DNA of 45,922 bases. Origin: Gammaproteobacteria bacterium. GTDB taxonomy: Bacteria > Pseudomonadota > Gammaproteobacteria > Thiohalomonadales > Thiohalomonadaceae. Shown here piece by piece: positions 38,101 to 45,922 of the stretch. A model generated the notes under the pieces. That model did no database searches. It was not told the origin of the DNA and saw only the letters and a list, made by a program, of their open reading frames with translations. Within the stretch, counting starts at the first letter, position 1; each line of letters starts with the position of its first letter. The stretch covers positions 1 to 45,922 of the forward strand of contig JANJXC010000067.1 of assembly GCA_024709225.1 (NCBI GenBank), read 5' to 3'. The position numbers were made by a program, and so were the translations under genes.

Positions 38101-40359
38101 ATGGCTGAAACTACCGAGATGAATTACGAAGGCATCGAGCGCCTGCCGCTCAAGGCCTTCACCGAGAAGGCGTACCTGGACTACTCCATGTACGTGATCA
38201 TGGACCGCGCCCTGCCGCACATCGGCGATGGCCTCAAGCCGGTGCAGCGGCGCATCGTCTACGCCATGAGCGAGCTGGGGCTGAAGGCCGGCGCCAAGTA
38301 CAAAAAGTCGGCGCGCACCGTCGGTGATGTACTGGGCAAGTTCCATCCCCACGGCGACTCCGCCTGCTATGAGGCGATGGTGCTGATGGCGCAGCCGTTC
38401 AGCTACCGCTATCCGCTCATCGACGGCCAGGGCAACTGGGGGGCGCCGGACGACCCGAAGTCCTTCGCCGCCATGCGTTACACCGAATCGCGTCTGGCGA
38501 AATTCTCCGACCTGCTGCTCACCGAGGTGGATCAGGGCACGGTGGACTGGGTGCCCAATTTCGACGGCACGCTGGAAGAGCCGTCGATCCTGCCGGCACG
38601 CGTGCCCCACGTGCTGCTCAACGGCACCACCGGCATCGCCGTGGGCATGGCCACCGATATCCCGCCGCACAATCTGCGCGAGGTGGCGAGCGCCTGCGTG
38701 CGCCTGCTGGAGGAGCCCAAGGCCACCATCGAACAGCTGTGCGAGCACGTGCAGGGGCCGGACTATCCCACCGAGGCGGAGATCATCACGCCGCGCGCCG
38801 ACCTGCTGAAGATGTATCACAGCGGCGGCGGCAGCGTGCGCATGCGCGCCAGGTGGGAGCGCGACGAGGGCGATATCGTCATCACCGCGCTGCCCTATCA
38901 GGTGTCCGGTGCCAAGGTGCTGGAGCAGATCGCCCAGCAGATGCAGCAGAAGAAGCTGCCCATGGTGGAGGACCTGCGCGACGAATCGGATCACGAAAAC
39001 CCGACGCGCCTGGTGATCGTGCCGCGCTCCAACCGCATCGACGTGGACGAGCTGATGAACCATCTGTTTGCCACCACCGACCTGGAGCGCAGCTACCGCG
39101 TCAACATGAACGTGCTCGGTCTCGACGGCCGGCCGCGGGTGAAGAACCTGCGCGAGATGCTGGTGGAATGGCTGGAGTTCCGCATCCGCACCGTGCGCCG
39201 CCGCCTGGAGCACCGTCTCGACAGGGTGCAGCGCCGCCTGCATATCCTCGACGGCCTGCTCATCGCCTTTCTCAACATTGACGAGGTGATCCACATCATC
39301 CGCACCGAGGATGAGCCCAAGCCGGTGCTGATGGCGCGCTTCGGCCTGTCCGACGAGCAGGCCGAGGCGATCCTCGAACTCAAGCTGCGCCACCTGGCCA
39401 AGCTGGAGGAGATGAAGATCCGCGGCGAGCAGGACGAGCTGGCGCAGGAACGTGACGCGTTGCAGAAGACTCTGTCCTCCGAGGCGCGGCTGAAGTCGTT
39501 GGTGAAGAAGGAATTGATCGCCGACGCGGAAACCTACGGTGATGCACGCCGTTCGCCGTTGATGGAGCGTGCCGCCGCCCAGGCACTGGACGAGACCGCG
39601 CTGGTGGGCGTCGAGCCGCTCACCGTGGTGCTGTCGGAAAAGGGCTGGGTGCGTGCCGGCAAGGGCCACGAGCTCGACCCCACCGGCCTCAGCTACAAGG
39701 CGGGCGACGGCTACAAGGATGTGGCGCGCGGCAAGAGCAATCAGCTCGCCACCTTCATCGATTCCACCGGGCGCAGTTATTCGCTGCCGGCCCATACCTT
39801 GCCCTCGGCGCGCGGTCAGGGCGAGCCGCTGTCCGGCCGCGTCAACCCGATCGCCGGCGCCACCTTCGAGAGCGTACTGATGGGCGAGGATGACGAGCTG
39901 GTACTGCTCGCCTCCGACGCCGGTTATGGCTTTGTCGCCAAACTGTCCGATCTGCACGCACGCAACAAGGCCGGCAAGAACGTACTCAATCTGCCCAGTG
40001 GCGCCAAGGTGCTGCCGCCGCAACGGGTAAGTGATTACGCCAGTAATCTAATCGCCGCCGCCACCAACGACGGCCGCCTGCTGGTGTTCCCGCTCAGCGA
40101 ACTGCCGCAGATGCCGCGCGGCAAGGGCAACAAGATCATCGGCATCCCGGCCAACAAGGCGGCGCTGCGCGAGGAGTACGTCGTGGCCGCGGCGGTGATT
40201 CCCGCCGATGGCGCGGTTACCCTGTTTGCCGGCAAGCGCCATATCACCCTCAAGGCCGGTGACCTGGAACATTACCGTGGCGAGCGCGGTCGGCGCGGCA
40301 ACAAGCTGCCACGCGGCTTCCAGCGGGTGGATGCGATGATGGCCGGAGAGAAGGCCTGA
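38101..40359 (+). CDS. parC: DNA topoisomerase IV subunit A
   Basis: The DNA-cleaving subunit of topoisomerase IV, 752 aa, which fits ParC rather than GyrA. The catalytic tyrosine lies in [19 protein letters not shown] AAMRYTESR. The quinolone-determining region [13 protein letters not shown] has the wild-type Ser and Glu. The ParC-typical [34 protein letters not shown] is present. The C-terminal beta-pinwheel (about 500-750) carries degenerate repeats. It follows the chelatase-like gene and closes the prfC-to-parC run. Confidence 0.96.
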   Translation: MAETTEMNYEGIERLPLKAFTEKAYLDYSMYVIMDRALPHIGDGLKPVQRRIVYAMSELGLKAGAKYKKSARTVGDVLGKFHPHGDSACYEAMVLMAQPFSYRYPLIDGQGNWGAPDDPKSFAAMRYTESRLAKFSDLLLTEVDQGTVDWVPNFDGTLEEPSILPARVPHVLLNGTTGIAVGMATDIPPHNLREVASACVRLLEEPKATIEQLCEHVQGPDYPTEAEIITPRADLLKMYHSGGGSVRMRARWERDEGDIVITALPYQVSGAKVLEQIAQQMQQKKLPMVEDLRDESDHENPTRLVIVPRSNRIDVDELMNHLFATTDLERSYRVNMNVLGLDGRPRVKNLREMLVEWLEFRIRTVRRRLEHRLDRVQRRLHILDGLLIAFLNIDEVIHIIRTEDEPKPVLMARFGLSDEQAEAILELKLRHLAKLEEMKIRGEQDELAQERDALQKTLSSEARLKSLVKKELIADAETYGDARRSPLMERAAAQALDETALVGVEPLTVVLSEKGWVRAGKGHELDPTGLSYKAGDGYKDVARGKSNQLATFIDSTGRSYSLPAHTLPSARGQGEPLSGRVNPIAGATFESVLMGEDDELVLLASDAGYGFVAKLSDLHARNKAGKNVLNLPSGAKVLPPQRVSDYASNLIAAATNDGRLLVFPLSELPQMPRGKGNKIIGIPANKAALREEYVVAAAVIPADGAVTLFAGKRHITLKAGDLEHYRGERGRRGNKLPRGFQRVDAMMAGEKA

Positions 40360-40514
40360 CCGGGGCAATTCAGGCGCGGCAGAACAGGCACCCAGGGGGC
40401 GCGTTGACCACGGTTATGGCTGCGCCGCCGCTGTTTCGTGTATGCCGCAGCGGGCTGCATTAGTCGGTGAGTTCATTAAGCGGGCCGTGGGTCCGGCGAT
40501 GGGGAGCGGCGGGT

Positions 40515-41411
40515 ATGGGTGACGACGGCAAGGCCAAGGCAAAAATTCTGGTAGTCGATGACTCGCGGCTGATACGCGCCAGTTTTGCCCGCTATCTGGG
40601 CGAACAGTTCGACGTGCAGCTGTGCGAAAACGGCGCCCAGGCCCTGACGGCGCTGGAGCAGGCCGATGATTTCAGCCTGATCTTCACCGACCTCTCCATG
40701 CCCGGTGTGGATGGCTATCAGCTGCTGGAGTGGATCCGCAACAGCGAGAACCCCCGTATTCGTGATATGCCGGTGATCATCGTGACCGGCAAAGAGGATG
40801 ACGAACAGGAGCGGGAACGCATCCTGGCCCTGGGCGCTACCGATTTCATCAACAAGCCGTTTCACTCCTCCGAGCTGGTATCGCGCGCCCGCGGTTATGT
40901 CACGTTGCGCAAGACGGTTACTGAGCTGGAGCGGGAGATTCCCGTCGACAAGCTGACCGGCCTGGTGACGCGTGACTATTTCATGGAGCAGGGCGGCAGG
41001 CATCTGGCGCTGGCGCGCCGGCAGGGTTTCAAGATCGCGGTGGCGCGTATTGCGGTGGCCAATCTGGATGAGTTGAAACAGGAATTCGGCGTGCCCCTGG
41101 TGGTGAAGATGCTGGCCCTGGTCGCGAAGGTATTGCGCGAGAGTGTGCGTACGGAAGATATCGCCGCCTGCTTCAGCACCGGGCAGTATGCCTTGCTGCT
41201 GCTCGGGGCCGACCCCCAGGCCAGTGTCCAGGTGTGGGCCAGAATCCGCGGCCGCCTGGGCAATTTTGAACTCAAGGTGGGGGAGCGCAAGGCACTTATT
41301 GCATTCAAGGCCGGCATCTCGACCCACAACCTCAACGACACGTCAGCCGGTTTTGGACTGCTGTTGCAGCAGGCCGAGGATGACCTGGGCGCGCAGCTGG
41401 AAAAAAAGTAA
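40515..41411 (+). CDS. Response regulator with degenerate GGDEF domain
   Basis: A 298-aa cytoplasmic regulator. The receiver domain (10-130) is intact: Asp15-Asp16 (VVDDS), phosphoacceptor Asp59 (IFTDLSMPG), Thr91 (IVTGK) and Lys114 (NKPF). The second domain starts like a diguanylate cyclase (DKLTGLVTRDYF, 145-156), but the signature GGDEF is STGQY (221-225), so it should not make c-di-GMP. The RxxD inhibitory-site pattern just before it is kept (Arg212-Thr-Glu-Asp215). ATG 40515 has GGAG upstream; a 48-base longer reading is less likely. No histidine kinase is adjacent. The 107-base gap before it shows no clear promoter. Confidence 0.87.
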   Translation: MGDDGKAKAKILVVDDSRLIRASFARYLGEQFDVQLCENGAQALTALEQADDFSLIFTDLSMPGVDGYQLLEWIRNSENPRIRDMPVIIVTGKEDDEQERERILALGATDFINKPFHSSELVSRARGYVTLRKTVTELEREIPVDKLTGLVTRDYFMEQGGRHLALARRQGFKIAVARIAVANLDELKQEFGVPLVVKMLALVAKVLRESVRTEDIAACFSTGQYALLLLGADPQASVQVWARIRGRLGNFELKVGERKALIAFKAGISTHNLNDTSAGFGLLLQQAEDDLGAQLEKK

Positions 41412-41440
41412 CCGGTAGCCCCGCCGTCTGATCTGCGGCA

Positions 41441-42499
41441 TTACTCGCCGCTGCGCTTCTCCTGCAGGGCGCGCAGTTTCTCCAGCACCCGTTCGGCGCG
41501 TTCGACATGGGCATTGACCCGCTCATTGGCCGGATCGAGTTGTTGCGCCTTGCGCCAGGCGGCCAGTGCCTGCTCGTATTTGCCCCTGCTGTAGAGCGCG
41601 ATGCCGCGCTCGGTGTGCTGGTTCACCGCCTCGGCGACCTCGGCATTCAGTTCGCTGCGTAGTTGCGCCAATTCGTCTGGCGGCGTGGGCTGGAGTTCGA
41701 GCAGGGCCAGCAGGCGCTGCGCCTCGCCCCAGTTCTTGTCGGCGTAGGCCTGGCGGTAGCGCTGCAGCAACTCCTGGGTTTCGTCCTCGCGGGCCGCCTT
41801 GCCGGCCGCCTTGGCGGCGGGAGCCGGTGGCCCGAGCCGGCGCAGCAGTTCCTGATTGGCCTGTTTGGTCTCCGGATCGGGATGCAGGCGCAGGGCCAGG
41901 GAGAGAGTGCGGCGGGCCTTGTCCAGTTCCTTGCGCTCCAGCGCGATGCGGCCGAGGCGGGTCAATTCAGCGCCGACGCGCGCGGCCTCTGCCTGTGCCG
42001 TGCGCAGGTCACTTTGTGTGCTCCAGGCGTGCGGGGCCACGCTGGCGCGTGTACTGTAGACGGGCAGCACACGGAGCAGACCTTCGCCCCGGGCAAGCAG
42101 CAACTCCAGCTCCAGTTGTTCCAGGCGCGCCGCCTGTTGCTGCAGCAGGCGGCGCTGGCTGTCCTGCAATACGCTGCTGTCGGGCAGGCGCGACAAGGCC
42201 AGGGCGGTACGCTCCAGCGCCTGTTCCCATTGTCCCTGCCGCGCCAGTTCCATGCCCTGGTTCACCGTCTCGCGCTCGTATTGCCCGGCACGGCGCGCAA
42301 TTACCGCGCGCTTTTTCATCAACGCGGCGTAATCGGGGTGCTCTGGCTTGATGTGGCTCAGCGCCGCCAGCGCCTTGCCGTATTCCTGCTCTGCCACCCA
42401 GCGCTCGACATGGCTCCCCACATCGCCGCTCACGCTGGCCAGATACGCGCAGCCGTTCAGCGTCAGCAGCAATAGCAGAGAGAGCAGGCGTGGATACAT
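41441..42499 (-). CDS. TPR-repeat lipoprotein
   Basis: A 352-aa envelope protein with a lipoprotein signal (LLLLLTLNGC, Cys17). A helical region follows, with TPR-like units at about residues 35-110 and 300-335 (TERGIALYSRGKYEQALAAWRKAQQLDPANERVNAHVERAERVLE) and an Arg/Glu/Gln-rich coiled-coil-like middle. It probably scaffolds other envelope proteins. Its ATG overlaps the stop of the adenylate-cyclase gene by one base (TGATG), so the two are translationally coupled and may act together. It converges with the response regulator. Confidence 0.85.
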   Translation of the reverse strand: MYPRLLSLLLLLTLNGCAYLASVSGDVGSHVERWVAEQEYGKALAALSHIKPEHPDYAALMKKRAVIARRAGQYERETVNQGMELARQGQWEQALERTALALSRLPDSSVLQDSQRRLLQQQAARLEQLELELLLARGEGLLRVLPVYSTRASVAPHAWSTQSDLRTAQAEAARVGAELTRLGRIALERKELDKARRTLSLALRLHPDPETKQANQELLRRLGPPAPAAKAAGKAAREDETQELLQRYRQAYADKNWGEAQRLLALLELQPTPPDELAQLRSELNAEVAEAVNQHTERGIALYSRGKYEQALAAWRKAQQLDPANERVNAHVERAERVLEKLRALQEKRSGE

Positions 42500-44064
42500 C
42501 AGGCGGTGTGGCGGCGTTGCGGCTGGCGCAGGATGTGGTGATAGTGCTGTTCCAGCTGGCTGCGCAGCGGTTCGGCCAGGTCCAGCACCTCAACGGTGGC
42601 CACGGGCTGCTGCTTGCCGCGCAGGCGGATGGTGTCGTGTTCACGGCTGATGAGCTTGCCGGCCAGTATCGGCAGGTTGTACATCACCTTGCTGATGATG
42701 ATCTGATCCGCCTCTGCCACGGTGGACAGGCGCGAGGCCAGATTCACCGCATCACCGACCACGGTGTAATCCATCCGATCATGGGAGCCCATGTTGCCGG
42801 CGAGCATCATGCCGGAGTTGCAGCTGACGTGGAAATGCAGCGGGATTTGTCCGCTGGTCTCGCGCTGCCGGTTCAACTCGCCGATCAGCCGCTGGATAAG
42901 CACGGCACAGCAGACGGCGTTGAGGGTGTGTTCCGCATCGGGTTCCGGCACACCGAATACCAGCATGGCGCAGTCGCCCATGTATTTGTCGACATGCCCC
43001 TGATAGGCCTGCGCGGCCTCGGCGATGACACCGAAATAGTCGTTCAGCAGGGTACTGATCTCCTGCGGCGTCAATCGTTCCGACAAGGCCGTGAAGCCGG
43101 CGATGTCGGCAAACAGTACGCTTGCCTCCACATGCTGGCCGCCCAGCTGTACCTGGGCCAGATCGCTGAGTACCTCACGGGCCACCTTGGGCGATACATA
43201 GCGCGAGAATACCTGTTCCACCTGTTCCTTGCGCAGCAGGCCGTCGCTCATGGTGTTGAAGGCCTGCATCAGGGTGCCGAGTTCGTCATTGCGCCGCTCG
43301 GCAAAGCGGAAGCTGTAGTTGCCGCGGGAGATTTGCAGGCTGGCATCCATCAGATCGTTGATCGGACGGGACAGGCGCTGGCCGAGCAGAATGGCGGCCA
43401 CGGCGCCGAGCAATACCATGAGCAGGGTGGCGGTAGTCACGGCACGCAGGGTGTCTCGCTGGGCCTGGCTGAGTTGCGAATGATCGAAGGTGAGCAAGAC
43501 ATAGCCGGTGATAAGCTCGCGCACCACGATGGGGGTGAAAAATGCGATCACTCCGCTGGTGTTGCCCCGCTCCTGCGACTGCCATTCCACGGCGGCAATG
43601 GCGGCGGAATCGGTGGATTGCTGCAACAGCTGCTGCAATTGCGTCGCCGGCGGCGTCAGCCCTGCGCTGGCGATGGGGGCGAGGTCGTCGGAGTAGATGA
43701 CGGCACCGCGCACGCCGTCATGGCGCATCATCCCGCCGGCGGCGAGGCGCAGGGTCAGGGCATCACCGGCGAGCAGGGGTTCCTTGACCGTCTCGGCCAT
43801 CTGGCTGATCAGGGCCTGGCCGAACTGCGCCATCTGCTGGCGCAGCAGCCGGGTCTGGTTATCCACCACCACCATCCCCAGCAGGGACATACCCGCAGAA
43901 ATGACAAGGGTAATGGTCAGGGCCAGCTTATAGGCGATGGGAAAGTGCGATGGTTGCAGGCGTTGCCACAACTGCGCGGCGCGTGACGGCAGGGCGGCTA
44001 TCTGCTGGATAAACCGCGTTGTTGCGTCTCGTGCCGTTCTGAGGGTGGGGCTGCCTGCGCGCAT
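42499..44064 (-). CDS. Membrane-bound class III adenylate cyclase with HAMP domain
   Basis: A 521-aa sensor cyclase. Membrane helices at about 45-67 and 208-228 enclose a periplasmic sensor of about 140 residues. A HAMP domain (229-283) leads to a class III catalytic domain (310-480). Metal-binding aspartates are Asp320 (FADIAGF) and Asp364 (KYMGD). Lys360 is the adenine-selecting lysine; the partner position is Thr434 (YTVVGDAVN), as in class IIIb cyclases. Asn441 and Arg445 are the transition-state residues. All needed residues are present, so it should be active and make cAMP. It begins 72 bases after the SulP gene stop on the same strand and is coupled to the TPR lipoprotein. Confidence 0.9.
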   Translation of the reverse strand: MRAGSPTLRTARDATTRFIQQIAALPSRAAQLWQRLQPSHFPIAYKLALTITLVISAGMSLLGMVVVDNQTRLLRQQMAQFGQALISQMAETVKEPLLAGDALTLRLAAGGMMRHDGVRGAVIYSDDLAPIASAGLTPPATQLQQLLQQSTDSAAIAAVEWQSQERGNTSGVIAFFTPIVVRELITGYVLLTFDHSQLSQAQRDTLRAVTTATLLMVLLGAVAAILLGQRLSRPINDLMDASLQISRGNYSFRFAERRNDELGTLMQAFNTMSDGLLRKEQVEQVFSRYVSPKVAREVLSDLAQVQLGGQHVEASVLFADIAGFTALSERLTPQEISTLLNDYFGVIAEAAQAYQGHVDKYMGDCAMLVFGVPEPDAEHTLNAVCCAVLIQRLIGELNRQRETSGQIPLHFHVSCNSGMMLAGNMGSHDRMDYTVVGDAVNLASRLSTVAEADQIIISKVMYNLPILAGKLISREHDTIRLRGKQQPVATVEVLDLAEPLRSQLEQHYHHILRQPQRRHTA

Positions 44065-44135
44065 AATGGTGACGTTCCGACAGTCGGAGCGCCATCATAG
44101 CATGGCACCCGCCGTGGCCGGCCGTGCGACAGGTG

Positions 44136-45914
44136 TCAGCCAGCGGCGGGGGCGAACTGTTGACACTCGCGGAAGATGCGTTTGTCGCACTGACGGCAGA
44201 TGGCGTGGTCCAGCTTGTCGTTGACGATGGTCTTCAGCGCCTCGGTCTTGGAGTGGAAGATGTTCTCGTCACCGATGGTCTTGATGTAGCCACCCTTGTG
44301 CAGGATGCCGCACACGGTGTCCTTGACCTCGTACAGGTAGAAGCCGCCGCCGAGCTTGTGGCGCCGCTCGGCTTCCTGGGTCAGCATCTCGGCACCGGCG
44401 AGGTCGACGAAGTTGATCGCCTTGGCCACCAGCAGCAGGTGTTTCTGCTGCGGGTTGAGCGTATCCACATGCTGCATCGCCTGCTCGACGTGATTGATGG
44501 CGCCGAAGAACAGCGAACCCTCAATGCGCATGATCTTCAGCTGCGGGCATTCCGGCAGGGCCGGATCGGTGGTGAAGGCGCGCTTCTCGTGCTGTGGGTC
44601 CGGTACGCGGCTGAGGATGCGCGGGCGTGAGGTGCGGTTGAGATAGAACACCAGCGACAGCATCACGCCGAGCAGGATGGCGAACTCCAGCTCCAGGAAC
44701 AGGGCGCCGAAGAAGGTGGCGCCGAGCACGATGGTTTCGTTGCGGCTGACGCGGATGATCTGGCCGATGTGGTGAAAATCGATCAGGCCCCAGGCCACCA
44801 GGAACAGGATGCCGGCCATGGCGGCCACCGGCAGATAGGCGGCCAGCGGCGCGACCAGCAGCACGATCAGCGCCAGGGCGACGGCGGCAAATACCGAGGC
44901 GAGCGGGGTGTGGGCGCCGGCAGCGAAGTTGACGCCGCTGCGGTTGAACGAGCCGCTGCTCGGATAGGCGGAGAAGAAGGCGCCGACCATGTTAGACAGG
45001 CCCTGGCCGACGAATTCCTGGTTGCCGTCGATGCGCTGCTGCGCCTTGTTGCCGATGGAGCGGGCGATGGATACCGCCTCGGTGATGGCCAGCAGGGCCA
45101 CGGCGACCGCGCTGGGTGCCAGCTGCTTGATGGTAGCGAGTGACAGGTCGGGCAGGGACAGCGGCGGCAGGTGGGTGGGGAGGGCGCCGACGGTGCGGAT
45201 GCCGGTGACCTCGACGCCGAAGGCCAGGTTGAGGGCCAGGGCAAACAGGCTGCCCACCAGCATGGCGATGATCATGTAGACGCGGCGCGCATAGCGCCGT
45301 GCCACGATGCCGCTCACCAGCGTCACCGCGCCGACGGCCGTGACGTAGGGATTGATCGCATCCAGCTGCTGGAAGAAGGCGTAGATGATTTCGTAGAAGT
45401 GGCTGCCGCGGGGGATGTCCAGGGCGAAGAAATTCTTGATCTGGCTGGCGGCGATGAGGATTGCGGCGCCGGCGGTGAAGCCGACCACCACCGAGTGGGA
45501 GATGAAGTTGACCAGGCTGCCCATCTTGGCCAGGGCCATCACCAGCTGCAGCACACCGACCAGGAAGGCGAGGGTGATGGCGAGGCGCACGAAGTCGGCA
45601 CTGCCCGGTTCGGCCAGCGGGCTGAGGGAGGCAAACACCACGATGGAGATGGCGGTGGTGGGGCCGGAGACCAGATGCCAGGAGCTGCCCCACAGGGCGG
45701 CGATCACCGCCGGCACCATGGCGGCGTAGAGGCCGTATTCCGGTGGCAGGCCAGCGATGGTGGCGAAGGCCACGCCCTGGGGCAGGACGATGACGGCACC
45801 GGTCAGGCCGGCCAGGAGGTCGGCGCGGGCGCTGTCACGGTTGACGCGTGGCCACCAGCGCAGAAAGGGAAACAGCTTGACCCAGAACAGATTGCATTGC
45901 GCGAGGGCATTCAT
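44136..45914 (-). CDS. SulP-family anion transporter with STAS domain
   Basis: A 592-aa inner-membrane transporter of the SLC26/SulP family (sulfate, bicarbonate or other anions). The first segments LLAGLTGAVIVLPQGVAFATIAGLPPEYGLYAAMVPAVIAALWGSS and the central PSSGSFNRSGVNFAAGAHTPLAS are family signatures. About 12-14 membrane helices are followed by a cytoplasmic STAS domain (about 450-560). A C-terminal tail has Cys-x2-Cys-x7-Cys (ICRQCDKRIFREC), not typical of the family. The ATG is 8 bases from the window edge, so the upstream control region is not visible. The substrate cannot be set from sequence alone. Confidence 0.93.
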   Translation of the reverse strand: MNALAQCNLFWVKLFPFLRWWPRVNRDSARADLLAGLTGAVIVLPQGVAFATIAGLPPEYGLYAAMVPAVIAALWGSSWHLVSGPTTAISIVVFASLSPLAEPGSADFVRLAITLAFLVGVLQLVMALAKMGSLVNFISHSVVVGFTAGAAILIAASQIKNFFALDIPRGSHFYEIIYAFFQQLDAINPYVTAVGAVTLVSGIVARRYARRVYMIIAMLVGSLFALALNLAFGVEVTGIRTVGALPTHLPPLSLPDLSLATIKQLAPSAVAVALLAITEAVSIARSIGNKAQQRIDGNQEFVGQGLSNMVGAFFSAYPSSGSFNRSGVNFAAGAHTPLASVFAAVALALIVLLVAPLAAYLPVAAMAGILFLVAWGLIDFHHIGQIIRVSRNETIVLGATFFGALFLELEFAILLGVMLSLVFYLNRTSRPRILSRVPDPQHEKRAFTTDPALPECPQLKIMRIEGSLFFGAINHVEQAMQHVDTLNPQQKHLLLVAKAINFVDLAGAEMLTQEAERRHKLGGGFYLYEVKDTVCGILHKGGYIKTIGDENIFHSKTEALKTIVNDKLDHAICRQCDKRIFRECQQFAPAAG

Positions 45915-45922
45915 GTGCGGAG

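Noticed and set aside
40360..40514. tRNA or small RNA gene between parC and the response regulator
   Set aside because: No cloverleaf, no terminator and no convincing promoter could be found; other gaps were also checked for tRNA-like sequence with none seen.

Overview
The window is a dense chromosomal segment of a GC-rich Gram-negative bacterium, almost certainly a gammaproteobacterium. The evidence is the gene order: purM-purN beside a DUF2066 gene and hda, a YfgD-type ArsC gene facing hda, lexA with a canonical CTGT-N8-ACAG box, ilvBN-ilvC-pssA-leuA, and parE/parC of topoisomerase IV. Outer-membrane, LPS-era parts (TolC-type channel, lipoproteins, RlmM) agree. A SulP anion transporter, a SoxW-like thioredoxin and the repeat families would suit a sulfur-oxidising or Chromatiales-like lineage, but that is inference. 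No rRNA, tRNA, CRISPR array, phage or transposase gene was seen, and no gene-free gap exceeds 300 bases.

Layout. 1-2.1 kb (minus): CBS protein, then the SOS pair lexA-imuA. 2.4-8.4 kb (plus): a tightly overlapping six-gene operon (GT-C glycosyltransferase, DprE1-like oxidase, DprE2-like reductase, HAD phosphatase, UbiA-type phosphoribosyltransferase, flippase-like membrane protein). Its parts add up to a complete polyprenyl-phospho-D-arabinofuranose donor pathway plus flipping and transfer. This is the strongest candidate for an unusual system here. 8.5-16.8 kb: rlmM, purMN with a Sel1 protein, the DUF2066/CDP-alcohol transferase/AI-2E/hda cluster, and a facing arsC-like/wrbA/DUF2069 operon. 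17-21.2 kb: LysM lipoprotein, two thioredoxin-fold proteins, a TolC channel and an HlyD-type adaptor without an inner-membrane pump, and acylphosphatase. 21.3-24.5 kb (minus): proS-lytic transglycosylase, and DUF4124-MIF. 24.7-31.7 kb: branched-chain amino acid genes ilvBN, ilvC, leuA with pssA, a type 4 uracil-DNA glycosylase and rimI. 31.7-40.4 kb: Tat-type M48 protease lipoprotein, prfC, murI, parE, a CbiX-like chelatase, parC. 40.5-45.9 kb: a response regulator with a dead GGDEF domain, and a minus-strand SulP / class III cyclase / TPR lipoprotein series.

A second layer runs through the gaps: at least eight short elements built from 7- or 8-base tandem words or from long imperfect arms. 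In most of them the two arms are inverted around a core. They differ in sequence but share architecture, and one lies in frame inside the uracil-DNA glycosylase gene. The two observations most worth following are the arabinofuranose operon and this repeat superfamily. After them come the class IIIb-like cyclase next to SulP and the degenerate GGDEF regulator that keeps an RxxD site.
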